From contig NC_135182.1 of the NCBI RefSeq assembly GCF_041146795.1, positions 1,312,501 through 1,376,500 of the forward strand: a stretch of 64,000 nucleotides of DNA. Direction: 5' to 3'. Every line of letters starts with the position of its first letter. Position 1 is the stretch's first letter. A model generated the notes under the pieces. That model did not search any database. It saw only the letters and a list, made by a program, of their open reading frames with translations, and had not been told where the DNA came from. Of this stretch, positions 48,301 to 56,897 are shown one piece after another. The translations under genes were made by a program, and so were the position numbers. Source of the stretch: Maylandia zebra (Eukaryota; Chordata; Actinopteri; Cichliformes; Cichlidae).

Positions 48301-48804
48301 AAGATAAACAAGCTGCACTCACGGTATAGTCTGTGGTTGTTCAGAGCGCACAGTTCGTCAATCTTATTCTGTAACGAGTTCACGTTGCCCATGATCACTG
48401 TCGGGATTGATGGTTTGAATCGCCTCCGGTGATCCGCTCTCCTCGCTCCAGCTTTGCAGCCTCTGTAGCTCCTCTTTAGCTCGGCCGGGATGTTGTGTCG
48501 CATGCCGGTCTGTCCCTTTGTTTTTAGTGCCAGCAGCTCCGCTCTCGAATAAATGAAGGAGCTGGTTCCAGAAGTTTTGAAAAGTGCATTATCCATCTTG
48601 TATCGCTATATCTAAGAGGTATAAGTAGAGGAAGGTGAAAAAAACTTTGAAAAACCTAGTCTAAAAAAGTTAAAGTTAAGAAAAAAAGGTGCGGTGTTGC
48701 AGAGCTACTTGGAAAGGCTGCCGTCACTCCAGCGCCATCTTGCCTATATTTTGCACAAAAAGTGAAGCGTACCAGTCTTTCGTTTAGGAAAGAGACCTAT
48801 TTTA
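45291..48804 (-). mobile_element. Near full-length L2-type LINE
   Basis: Minus strand. The 3' end has an ATAAG pentanucleotide tail (45291-45324) after a GGGATTAATAAAG signal; the 5' region contains CAAGATGGCGCTGG near 48748, a start often seen in fish L2 elements. A 22-base word (TTGTGTTAAT[T/G]TTGTCATTTTG) with one mismatch lies directly outside both ends (45269-45290 and 48805-48826) and is the probable target duplication. It lies in the 3' part of the autonomous hAT and leaves that transposase untouched. Confidence 0.85.
45675..48596 (-). CDS. L2-type endonuclease-reverse transcriptase, intact
   Basis: Single 973-codon frame. N-terminal apurinic-type endonuclease: NVNSLQNKIDEL (near 70), FTETWLTE (near 100), SRGGGLIVYVN, IIISGDFNHATLDS (near 222) and GKSDHNLVYL (near 275), the catalytic Glu, Asp and His all present. 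Then a linker rich in Pro and Ser (about 470-530), the RT finger ([21 protein letters not shown]), motif A ([16 protein letters not shown]), motif B (GAPQGTVLSPLLFTLY), FADDTAIMG (near 745), LNTSKTKELVVDF, KYLGLWVD and the C-terminal PKTRTNRLKNSFVPHAIRLFN. Both catalytic domains complete and no stops, so the copy may be competent or recently so. No separate ORF1 was recognised. Confidence 0.9.
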   Translation of the reverse strand: MDNALFKTSGTSSFIYSRAELLALKTKGQTGMRHNIPAELKRSYRGCKAGARRADHRRRFKPSIPTVIMGNVNSLQNKIDELCALNNHRLYRECSLFIFTETWLTELTPQANVDLCGFTSVRADRDTQASGKSRGGGLIVYVNNRYCNPGHVSVKVSVCRPDLELLAVSLRPYYLPREFSHVICVCVYIPPRADATAACEKIHTVTARLQTQNPEAFIIISGDFNHATLDSTLAAFHQFVNCPTRSNRTIDLLYANVRDAYRATPLPPLGKSDHNLVYLQPQYTHLVQRQPVTTRSIRRCTPEKEDALRDCYDTTDWDVLLSPHGEDIEGATHCLTDYLNFCVDTVAPAKTVRCYPNNKPWVTQEVKAVLNMKKKAFRSKVKEEMKAAQREVKRCLREAKDTYRRKVEQKLERNNMREVWNGVKTITGHNTKKSTVGGTVEKANELNNFFNRFDQPTTPPPSPSPSLQSPLPTLLPPSLPPLPDTMTPPSSNPSLSSKTSPPLPSSQTSPSVTVDQVRRQLRKLRPRKAAGPDKVCPRMLKACAAELGEPLQRVFNLSLRLGRVPALWKTSCIVPVPKKNRPNELNDFRPVALTSHLMKTLERLFLNLLRPQVQHAQDPLQFAYKAGVGVEDAILYLLHRAHSHLDGGKGTVRILFLDFSSAFNTIRPCMLQEKLNRMEVDPCLVAWISDYLTDRPQYVRLKDITSDTVVSSTGAPQGTVLSPLLFTLYTSDFCYNSELCHIQKFADDTAIMGCIWDDQEEEYRSLVRNFVAWSHTNHLQLNTSKTKELVVDFGRSRAGPLPVQIEGEEVEVVNKYKYLGLWVDNKLDWSCNTEHLYKKAQSRLYFLRRLRSFNICRKLLRMFYQSVVAGVLFYAVVCWGSSTAKKDSCRLEKLIRRASSVVGMKLDTLVTVAEKRTLKKLMDIMNNAGHPLHTAINNQKSLFSDRLLLPKTRTNRLKNSFVPHAIRLFNSSL

Positions 48805-49666
48805 TTGTGTTAATGTTGTCATTTTGCATTAAAAATAAATGGATAAATGATCATTTGTTTCCCATGTGTTCATATCACAAAGAATATGCATCTACTTAAA
48901 TCAACTTCAAGTCAAATGGTAAAAAAAAAAAAAAATTTCACACTCAAAAAAAAGAGCTAAAAAAATTCACCACACAGGGAAGGGTGAAGACAATTGGGTC
49001 GCCCGGCCCTGGCCACTAGGTGTCCCTTATTTTTTTTTCAGGGAGTTGGCAACCCTAAGTAAAACTGACAAGCTAGTCAGCAAGTTAACTCCAATTTTTA
49101 GCTCTCGGTTTTTTCTCTTAAACCTGGCCGTCAGCAGCTACTGTCCGGACTATGCATCCCTGGCTGATTCAATTCAGTGCAAGTCATCAGAATAAATTCA
49201 GGTAATGACAAAAAATTTACATAGTTAATTGTGTTGTGAAATATTGGATATTGCGGTTATGCATGTATATACATTGTAGATATAAAGAATCCTCAATATA
49301 TTTATAAATAAGTATATGTTTTGGATTTTTGTAGTGGGTAGATCATTTTGACTTGGTCATTTTATAAGTAGCTCACATGCGGAAAAAGTGTGAGCACCCC
49401 TGCTCTACATTGTACAATCTAATGCACTATGTTTGAAATACGTTAATATATAATTATAGTCAAATAGGGCAGTTTCTAAATACATAACTAAATATAGTTT
49501 GTAATGCCACCATTGTAGGCTATTTATCAATCAGTGTAATGGTTTTACTGTTATTTAAATTCTACAAAGTGTACATTAATATTATTATTGTATTTGTTTT
49601 ATTAATTTTATTTATAGCCAAGTCTCATTTTGTTTTTAATTTTCTCTGGGTGTGACTGTTGCACAG

Positions 49667-51778
49667 CTGGCAGACAGAAAATCACAAGAGTTGTAAGATG
49701 AGGCTAGCGTGGCAAAAGGATAAGATTGATGAGCTCGTCAAAGAAAGAGACTATCTAAAGGAGCAATTAGCAGCATGTAAGTCCACTCTTAAAAACATTA
49801 CTTAGCTTGTCACATACTTCCTCTGCTTGAGCACTTACATAAGCATTCTGTTGAGTAATTTTGTCTGTGTTGTCTTTTTAACTGTTTTACCAGCTCTCTC
49901 AAAGGAACCCACAAGTTTTGACCAGGATTCCAGTGGGGTGTTGAGCATATCTTCACTTCCCTCTGATGGGTCTTTTGATGAGAGTTCTGACTCCTCCATG
50001 GGCACAACTTCATCAGATAAAGACAGGAAGAAGAGGAAGAGGGGCAAAGCAAAAAAGCACAAGAAGTCAAAAAACATGACCAAAAACCAAGAACAAGAGG
50101 TAAAGTGATTAACTCAACAGTTTGATTTTGCATGCGGTGTGTTACGTTACTACACTATAACATTACATCAATGATTATGTTCTCTCAATTGCAGTCCAGA
50201 ATCCTAAGCACGTGGTCACCCGGTATAACAAGATTTTAAGGCTGTTCAAAATAGTGATGGGTCGTTCGCGAACGAAATGGCTCTTAGAGCCGGGTCTTTG
50301 ACGTGAACGACGCGAGCCGGCTCCTTATCGCGAGCCGTCACGTGGGTTTTTTTTTTCTTTCTCTCAGCCTCTCTCTCGCACTTTTTTTCCGCTTCACTCT
50401 GCACGCGAGCCTTGTGCTTTACGCTGGGCAGAGGGGGGAGGGGCGGTAGTTACACTCAGTAGCACAGGAACAGAGCCAGAGAGAGAGAAAGAGAGGCAGG
50501 GACAACAACATTAGAAAGGTATAGTAATCATCCACAACTATTTTCGGTTGCAGATGATAAAGGATTGAGAAAGTTTATTCATGCAGGTCCATATGACAGA
50601 GAATATGCATGTTCTTTTAGTTTTCATATTATAATTTATATTTAATTGTGTTGTGGTTTGCAGTGTTTTGTGTTCTTTTCACTTTAAATTTGTGAAAGGA
50701 AAAAGCTGAAAATTTAAATAGTTAAAACTTGAAATGTGAATAGTTGATTTTTGTATTATATGATTTATTTATTACATTTTATGTGGAGTGAATAAATAAA
50801 AGTATATTTACGGTGGTCCCTAGAGACAAAGCACATACAAACTTCAAATCACGTACGAACTCTGAAGCATGTACAAACTCCAAAACACGTAAAAACACGT
50901 ACAAACTCCAAAACACGTAAAAACACGTACAAACTCCGAAGCACGTAAAAACTCAGAAGCATATAAAAACTCAGAAGCACATAAAAACTCAAAACACGTA
51001 CAAAAGACAACAGAAGTGCTCCAGGATGCTGGGCGCAGTGTTGAGCCTTTGTTATCTTGTGGCTACACAATCCAGCAAGTACCAACGACCGGATTTGGTG
51101 TGTGGTAATAACAGGTAAATGAACTTTTTTTTAAATTATTTGAATATATATATGAGTGCCTGTGTATAAATACACAAACAATACACACATGCTTTCAATT
51201 GTGTAATTTAAGTGATCTAGTAGCTCTGCTTTGGAAGTTCAGTTCATGCTAGAAATGTGTTTTGGAGTTTGTACGTGTTTTGTCTCTAGGGGCCACCGCA
51301 TATATTTATATATAAACATATATAAATAAAACCACTTCTTTTTATGTTAGTAATTCCTTTTGTGCATAATTTTATATTATTGTTAATAATAAATTAATTA
51401 AAGCAACAAAACAACCTGAAGAGTCGGTTCGGAGCCGAAAGAGCCGGCTCTTTTCAGTGAGCCGAACCGAAAGAGCCGGATCTCTAAAAAGAGCCGGAAA
51501 TCCCATCACTAGTTCAAAAGAGGAGGCACCATGTCTGCTGCCTTTAAACGTCTGGGAGTGGACCGGGACACGATTGTGGCAACTGCTCCAATTGCTGAGC
51601 TATTCATTGTTGCACCTGAGAGGTTTAAAGCATTAGAAAAAAAAACAAGCAGGGACAGAAACGTTCATTGTTTGCTACACAGCATGCTGCAGCAAGCAGT
51701 GCAGATCCAGAAACAGAGGAAAAATTCAAAGCATATAAGTCTTCAGGGAAGTTGCTTCTTAAAACAAAGAAAGATTAG
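49667..51778 (+). pseudogene. CCDC106-like coiled-coil protein gene of the Merlin-type element, broken by a hAT
   Basis: Exons about 49667-49776, 49894-50099 and 50200-51778; the last is split by hAT copy 2 (50252-51511 plus duplicated GTTCAAAA). Exon 1 encodes a short coiled coil (LAWQKDKIDELVKERDYLKE). Exon 2 is Ser/Asp-rich (SSGVLSISSLPSDG) followed by a Lys-rich nuclear-signal-like stretch (RKKRKRGKAKKHKK). Exon 3 has HVVTRYNKILRLFK before the hAT and TMSAAFKRLGVDRDTIVATA after it, with the frame consistent across the target site, then PIAELFIVAPERF. These blocks match the CCDC106-like family that is multicopy in fish. A run of 9 A at 51637-51645 shifts the frame by one base; the alternative frame continues into a KSSGKLLL-type C-terminus and a stop at 51776. 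First exons not found. Confidence 0.72.
50252..51511 (+). mobile_element. Non-autonomous hAT, copy 2 (GAGCCGG family), complete
   Basis: 1260 bp from TAGTGATGGG to CCCATCACTA, with 10-bp perfect terminal inverted repeats and GTTCAAAA duplicated outside (50244-50251 and 51512-51519). Both ends carry short palindromic words (GAGCCGGCTC, TTCGCGAA). No transposase. The middle has an ACACGTACAAACTCC-type short tandem repeat around 50880-51000. Confidence 0.92.
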
Positions 51779-51988
51779 ATTTTTGTTGTTTTACATAGTG
51801 AAACGTGGTGAGAGTCCACCATTGTTAACACCTGTTAACAAAAAAAAGACAAGTTATATATTCCAGTTGATTGGTCAATTGTTTGTAAAAAGAAAAAATG
51901 ACACACTTGATTTTTGTTTTTTATATGTTTTATTATTATTTTATTGTTATAAATTCTGCAGTTTTACTTTAATGATCACACATGTGAT

Positions 51989-53350
51989 ACACTTCATGTA
52001 AAGAGCTACAGGTTTGCATCCAGCCGTGTTCTGTATTACTTCAAATATTGGCTGATAGTTTATGACACTGTTTTTATTTTTGTATCAACAGTTGTGTGTC
52101 CAATCTGTAAGCATTGTTCTGATGTTTTTGTGACTGGCATCTTAAAAATACAGTGCGTTCTGGATCTACCCTGTGTGTTGTTTTTTGTTACACTGCATTT
52201 TAGAAACTTTCACATCTATAAATAGGTTGTAAGGTATATATGGTCCCCACTTTAGATGAGTTCACTCAAAATACTTTGCTAACAAGTAGCAAATGGTTTG
52301 TAACTTCTTAAATAAGTTTATTAAGGTATTTATGAGTACCGTAAATGTCGGGCTATAAGCCGCTACTTTTTGCACAAGCTTTGAACCCTGCGGCTTTTAG
52401 TCAGGTGCGGCTTTTCTATGGATTGTCCGTGATTTTTGTCATATCGTAAGACGATTTGTTTTGTGTGTTCCGCTGTTGTACGGCACTACGTTGCCTGGCG
52501 GAAGGATCGGGGTTCAAGAGTGGTATGTTAGTCACATGTCCGTCCGCCAGGCAACGTAGTGCCGTACGAAGTAGCGCGAAAAACAAACTTCAAAGTAGCG
52601 GTACGCGTTCAGCGGGAGTCGTGGATGATGAGCGGCGATAAACTTGCAAGTTATGCCCAAAAAGCAAGTTATGCCCAACTCTACCGGTGGATTCTGACAG
52701 CGTGGAAAAGTGTGAAAACATCCACGATCACCAACGGATTTTGAAGGGCTGGACTGCTGCATGATGAAGAGGAGGACACCGCCACGGCCCTTCTGAGGGT
52801 GTTCGACTCTGACACTGACAATGAGGATTTCTTTGGTTTTGAAAGTGACAACGAAGGAGAGAAGAAGAGTGGATGACGAAGCCATCCTGAGCCTGTTTGT
52901 ATCCGACACTGGAGAAGAGGACTTTGGTGGTTTCAGTGCGCAGGAAGAAGAGAAAGATGGTGGTGAGTGACTGACTTTTCTTCTTGTTAAAGCTGTGTCA
53001 CTGCACCTGAGCCTAAAAGGTAGTCCGGATCTATTTTTCTGGTGTGCTGTAGGCTACTGTTATGTACTACATGTGCAAATATGTACCCATAACTTGTTTT
53101 TCAAAATATTAATAAAAGTGATGTCTCCAAACAGCCATCTCTTTCCTGACAATTCCCTTTGTGCATATTCTCTTACATATGATAAGTCAACATTGAAACA
53201 CCTGCGGCTTTTGGTCAGGTGCGGCTAATGTATGTACAAAACAGGATTTTCCCCTGATTTTAGCTTGTGCGGCTAATATTCAGGTGCGCTTTGTAGTCCG
53301 GGAAATACGGTATTTATAGATAATCTATCGAAAAAGAAGTTGGTCAATAG
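51989..53350 (-). repeat. Right inverted repeat of the Merlin-type element, interrupted
   Basis: Reverse-complement match of 38222-38615, with a 972-bp pogo-like element at 52339-53310. The match ends exactly where hAT copy 3 begins (53351). Confidence 0.9.
52339..53310 (+). mobile_element. pogo-like (Tc1/mariner superfamily) non-autonomous element at a TA site
   Basis: 972 bp flanked by TA (52337-52338 and 53311-53312). The left end reads CCGTAAATGTCGGGCTATAA and the right end, in reverse complement, CCGTATTTCCCGGACTACAA, an imperfect inverted repeat. GCGGCTTTT/AGCCGC words recur inside. The interior from about 52610 to 52960 preserves the C-terminal part of a pogo/Tigger-type transposase in broken frames: AWKSVKTSTITNGF, then an acidic tail (DSDTDNEDFFGFESD; DTGEEDFGGF). 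The left inverted repeat provides the empty site (single TA). Confidence 0.82.
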
Positions 53351-53446
53351 TAGTGATGGGATTTCCGGCTCTTTGCCCGCGACTTTGTTCCAGTTTTGAG
53401 TTTTGGCCCACTGTGTATTTGAGTTTGACACCCCTGTTCTATGGTG

Positions 53447-53987
53447 CAGTGTTGCCAACTCCTCAGTAAGGAAAATCGCTATTGGTTGTCCTAAAAGTCG
53501 CTAGAAGTCGCCTTATTTGCATAATTGGTCATGCTAATCTAATTGTAACCTATGTTGTTGGAGAGAGAAATAACATCGTGGAAGAGACATAAAGTGAGTA
53601 AAAAACGTCCTAAATGCATTTAGAGTTTATTTAGAACTACAAATTAAATTTCTTTTAGCAATTATTGTTTTTTTTAATGTCACAATTCCAACCCTGCTCC
53701 TTTACCCGGGCTTGGACCGGCAAAAGTGACCCAAAATAGGCGCTCTGGTGGAGTTACTTTGTGTGTGTGTGTTTATAAGTAGTTTTAAACCTTGTGATCC
53801 ACAAAACAGCATAAGAGTAAAAGAGTAAAAGAAGAACTGACTGCGTTACAGCACCAGCTGCTTGTTGAGAGTAAAAGCGATACGCGCTTTCACGTCTTTT
53901 TTTAGCGACTTTTTTTAGAAAAAAAGTCGCTAAGGGGTCTGAAAACTCACTAAATATAGTGACAAAGTCGCTAAGTTGGCAACACTG
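53447..53987 (+). mobile_element. hAT-type MITE with 8-bp target duplication
   Basis: 541 bp. Ends CAGTGTTGCCAACT and AGTTGGCAACACTG are a 14-bp perfect inverted repeat. CTATGGTG lies outside both ends (53439-53446 and 53988-53995). It also contains AAAGTCGCTA-type words repeated in both orientations. No coding capacity. Confidence 0.9.
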
Positions 53988-53995
53988 CTATGGTG

Positions 53996-54279
53996 TATTG
54001 ATAGTCATGTGCTTTTTGTGCTGAGGTGTTTTTTCTGTTATCAAACTGTTCTCCCACTAGGAGCTCAGTCTGAGTGGAGTTTTTTTCTCCTCCTCTTACC
54101 TCATGTTATGTATTTTCATTGTTTTTTCCTATCAGCCTACCTTTCTGACATGTCTCCCCAATGTGATGTTTGTGTAAAGTTGGTCAGAAGGTTCCTTTGT
54201 AAGTGCGCATGCGCCATTAGCGTGCTGCCTGCTGTAACCCTAATTTCCTTCGGGATTAATAAAGTATTCTGATTCTGAT
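53996..54279 (+). mobile_element. LINE 3'-end fragment
   Basis: Ends TTTCCTTCGGGATTAATAAAG followed by TATTCTGATTCTGAT units, the 3' UTR and tail of a fish L2-type LINE. It is the target into which the MITE at 53447 inserted. Confidence 0.6.
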
Positions 54280-55291
54280 ATGTTTATATATAAATATATG
54301 CGGTGGCCCCTAGAGACAAAGCACATACAAACTCCAAAACACATTCCTAGAGTTAACTGAACTTCGAAACAGAGCTACCTAGATCACTTAAATTACACAA
54401 TTGAAAGCATATGTGTATTGTTTGTGTATTTATACACAGGCATTCATATATATTCAAATAATTTTAAAAAAAGTTCATGTACCTGTTACTACCACACACC
54501 AAATCCAGTGTCTTCCTGGCTTGTGTAGCCACGAGGGAACAAAAGCTCAACACTGCCCCCTAGCATCCTGGAGCACTCCTGTTGTGTTTTGTACGTGTTT
54601 TGGAGTTTTTACGTGTTTTGTCTCCAGGGGCCACCGTAAATATACTTTTATTTATTCACTCCACATAAAATGTAATAAATAAATCATATAATACAAAAAC
54701 CGACTATTCACATTTCAACTTTTAACTATTTAAATTTTCAGCATTTTCCTTTTAAACATATTTAAACTGAAACAACACAAAACGCTGCAAACCACAACAC
54801 AATTAAATATAAATTATAATATGAAAACAAAAAGAAATGCATATTCTCTGTCATATGGGCCTGCATGAATAAACCTTCTGAATCCTTTATCATCTGCAAC
54901 TGAAAATAGTTGTAGATGATTACTATACCTTTCTAATGTGACGTTGTTGTCCCTGGCTCTCTCTCTCCCTCCCGCTCTGTTCCTGTGCTACTGCCAGTGT
55001 AACTACGCCTCTATGGGCTCAAAATGTGGTCATAAATATTTTGTACTTGTAACTCAGGATTTGTATGTGTAAAAAGAATTTGTGTGTGCGTAAAAAAGAT
55101 TTGTGTGCGGACTTAGCCAAAAGAAAACCTGCAAGTTACAAGTACGAATTTTGACCCTATTTTTCTTCCTTTCATCTGATTGGTCAATGTCATGTCAATC
55201 ACAAATGTAACAATCCAATCAGAGAACAGATGGGTTTGGCTGTCGGAGGGGTGCTTTGTACTTCTACTCTAAGAGCCGTTTCACATCACTA

Positions 55292-55903
55292 CTTCGTAGC
55301 AGGGCGAAGCTATGAGCTAGAAAAATCCAGGCAGACAGCCTGTGTCTGTCCAACCAATCAGAGAGCTCCTTACATCCCACGGTGTGGCTAATTTGAATAG
55401 CAGCAGGATTTTTAAAATGAAGTTGTTAAACCAACAGCTAATCCAAAAGTTAATCCCTGAGCGAACAGGAAAGGGAAATGGATTTTGAAATGAGGAGTGG
55501 AATCGATATTTTAAAAAGCATTTTGAAAATCAGTTTATTAAATTGGAATTCAAAAATGAATTTACAAATGCAGATTTTATTCTACAATTCATTATTTAAG
55601 CACAGAATGCTTTATTTCGATGCGGCGTGGCTCTTGTGGTCCTCCGTACTCATAGAGGATTCCCCTCGAACAAATGACAGATACACAAGGGTAAGGCAAA
55701 AATGACATGCCTAACAATGTTTACAAACATGGATGCAAACATAAACACAGACATAGAAACAGACACACACAAGGGCACACAGAGACACACACAGAGACAC
55801 ACACAGAGTATGGAGTGTCCTGTGTGTTTCTATGCCAGTCAGTCTGAATCTGCTCCATTTGAATCCACCGATGAAATGCTGCCCCCAAACAATACAAATT
55901 GGG

Positions 55904-55944
<41 letters not shown>

Positions 55945-56897
55945 CAGCAGGTATTCTGAAAATATTCAGTTTTTTTTCATTTGAGATTCTTGAATTTATA
56001 CATTTAAAATACATAATTCCACTCTCCCAGTGGTTTAAAGAATATGAGCAGTATTCATTCAGATGTGTTCTAGCTCTAAAATTTCTTTTGCAATTAGACA
56101 GTTTGTCTTATGTATGTTTTCAAGCTGTTCAGCTAGTTTCCAGGTTCTTCTGTGTGAATTTCAGTTCTGCGCTTTGGCTGTCAGGTGAATGTTTCGGTGT
56201 ATTTCAGCCCATTAAACATGTTTTTCTCCAAAGATTTCAGCAATTATAAAAATTCAACTCAAACTATTCGGCTATTAGGATTCACACTGCATTTTCTACA
56301 GGAAATGCATTTTATATACCAGTTTGTTGCTGTTGTTCATATGTTAACAGAATAAGTTCAAATTGTATTAAAAATAATACCATCAATTATGTTGTTGGAC
56401 TACACTTACTGGACTTAGTAAGTGTTAGTTAGGAAGTATTTTGAGAACCATAAGAGATTCTTACAAATGTTTGAAATAAAAAAATCTTTAATATAGCTGG
56501 AGACTCGTGTAGAAATATGAATGAGTTTATACAATTTGATTTCTGCTATGATGTGCTGTGACAGGCAGGTTGTAGGATCCAAACACAGGACTCTTACGTG
56601 GAATGAAACTTAAATCGGCAGTTTTTATTGCTGGAAAAACGTTTTCATTAGAGATAAACGTTTCATTAGAAACTCAACTGGACTCAAGAAACTAAGAAAC
56701 AAGAACTAGAAAAACAAATCAGGAATTATGAACAAGAATTAAGTAAAGAACATGAAGGGGAAAAAACACCTGCCCCACTGAAAACTAAAGAAAACCCCAA
56801 AACATGAACAACAATCATCAAGGAACATATTTACATATTTACAGTTACTGCAACACCAAGACTGGGTTGCAGACCCAGTACGGTGACAATTTCAGTT
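55292..56897. other. Unassigned sequence with microsatellites
   Basis: No gene recognised. Short CA/GA tandem units lie at 55763-55806 and a CT-CA compound repeat at 55905-55942. Confidence 0.4.
55905..55942 (+). repeat. CT-CA compound microsatellite
   Basis: About 8 CT units followed by about 10 CA units. Confidence 0.9.

Larger units (their letters stand above)
41732..49057 (+). mobile_element. Autonomous BED-finger hAT transposon
   Basis: Ends TAGGGTTGCCAAC (41732) and GTTGGCAACCCTA (49057) form a 13-bp inverted repeat. AGTAAAAC is duplicated outside (41724-41731 and 49058-49065). It holds the complete three-exon transposase at 42030-44989. Without the L2 LINE inserted downstream of the stop codon it would be about 3.8 kb. 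Confidence 0.92.
41534..49402. mobile_element. Outer hAT element, split by the autonomous hAT
   Basis: Ends CAGGGGTGCTCA (41534) and TGAGCACCCCTG (49402) are a 12-bp perfect inverted repeat. CTCTACAT is duplicated outside (41526-41533 and 49403-49410). Own sequence is only 41534-41731 and 49058-49402, about 540 bp, so it was a non-autonomous hAT before the inner element inserted. The left arm has a CGATCGCGATCG palindrome close to the end. Confidence 0.9.
37757..53350. mobile_element. Merlin-type transposon with two divergent genes, expanded by nested insertions
   Basis: Long near-identical inverted repeats (38222-38615 versus 51989-53350 with a later insertion removed) enclose a Merlin transposase reading towards the left repeat and a CCDC106-like gene reading towards the right repeat. 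Each gene ends within about 80-210 bp of the inner edge of its repeat. Removing the nested insertions leaves about 4.3 kb, a sensible transposon size. The presumed left terminus is GGTAGCACTTTACAATAAG at 37757. The outer 465 bp of the left repeat have no counterpart on the right, where the element breaks off at a hAT insertion (53351), so the right terminus is lost. Membership of both genes in one element is inferred from the enclosing inverted repeats. Confidence 0.7.
53351..55291 (-). mobile_element. Non-autonomous hAT, copy 3 (GAGCCGG family), inverted and interrupted
   Basis: Starts TAGTGATGGGATTTCCGGCTC, the reverse complement of the right end of copy 2, resumes at about 54280 and runs to about 55014, matching copy 2 in reverse. 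The last terminal piece is AAGAGCCGTTTCACATCACTA (55271-55291). Between, foreign pieces are inserted (53374-54279 and about 55015-55270). No 8-bp duplication is seen outside its ends, unlike copy 2, which suggests rearrangement after insertion. Confidence 0.75.

Noticed and set aside
46571..48432. Plus-strand frames up to 150 codons over the L2 LINE
   Set aside because: Antisense shadows of the 973-codon EN-RT frame.
49667..51778. Reading the CCDC106-like exons as an ordinary single-copy host gene
   Set aside because: They lie between the inverted repeats of a Merlin-type element and end about 210 bp from the right repeat, so membership of the transposon is the simpler explanation; the host-gene reading is kept only as the alternative to test.
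53351..55291. Exact 8-bp target duplication for hAT copy 3
   Set aside because: The flanks (GTCAATAG at the left, CTTCGTAG at the right) share only a few bases, so no duplication is claimed.
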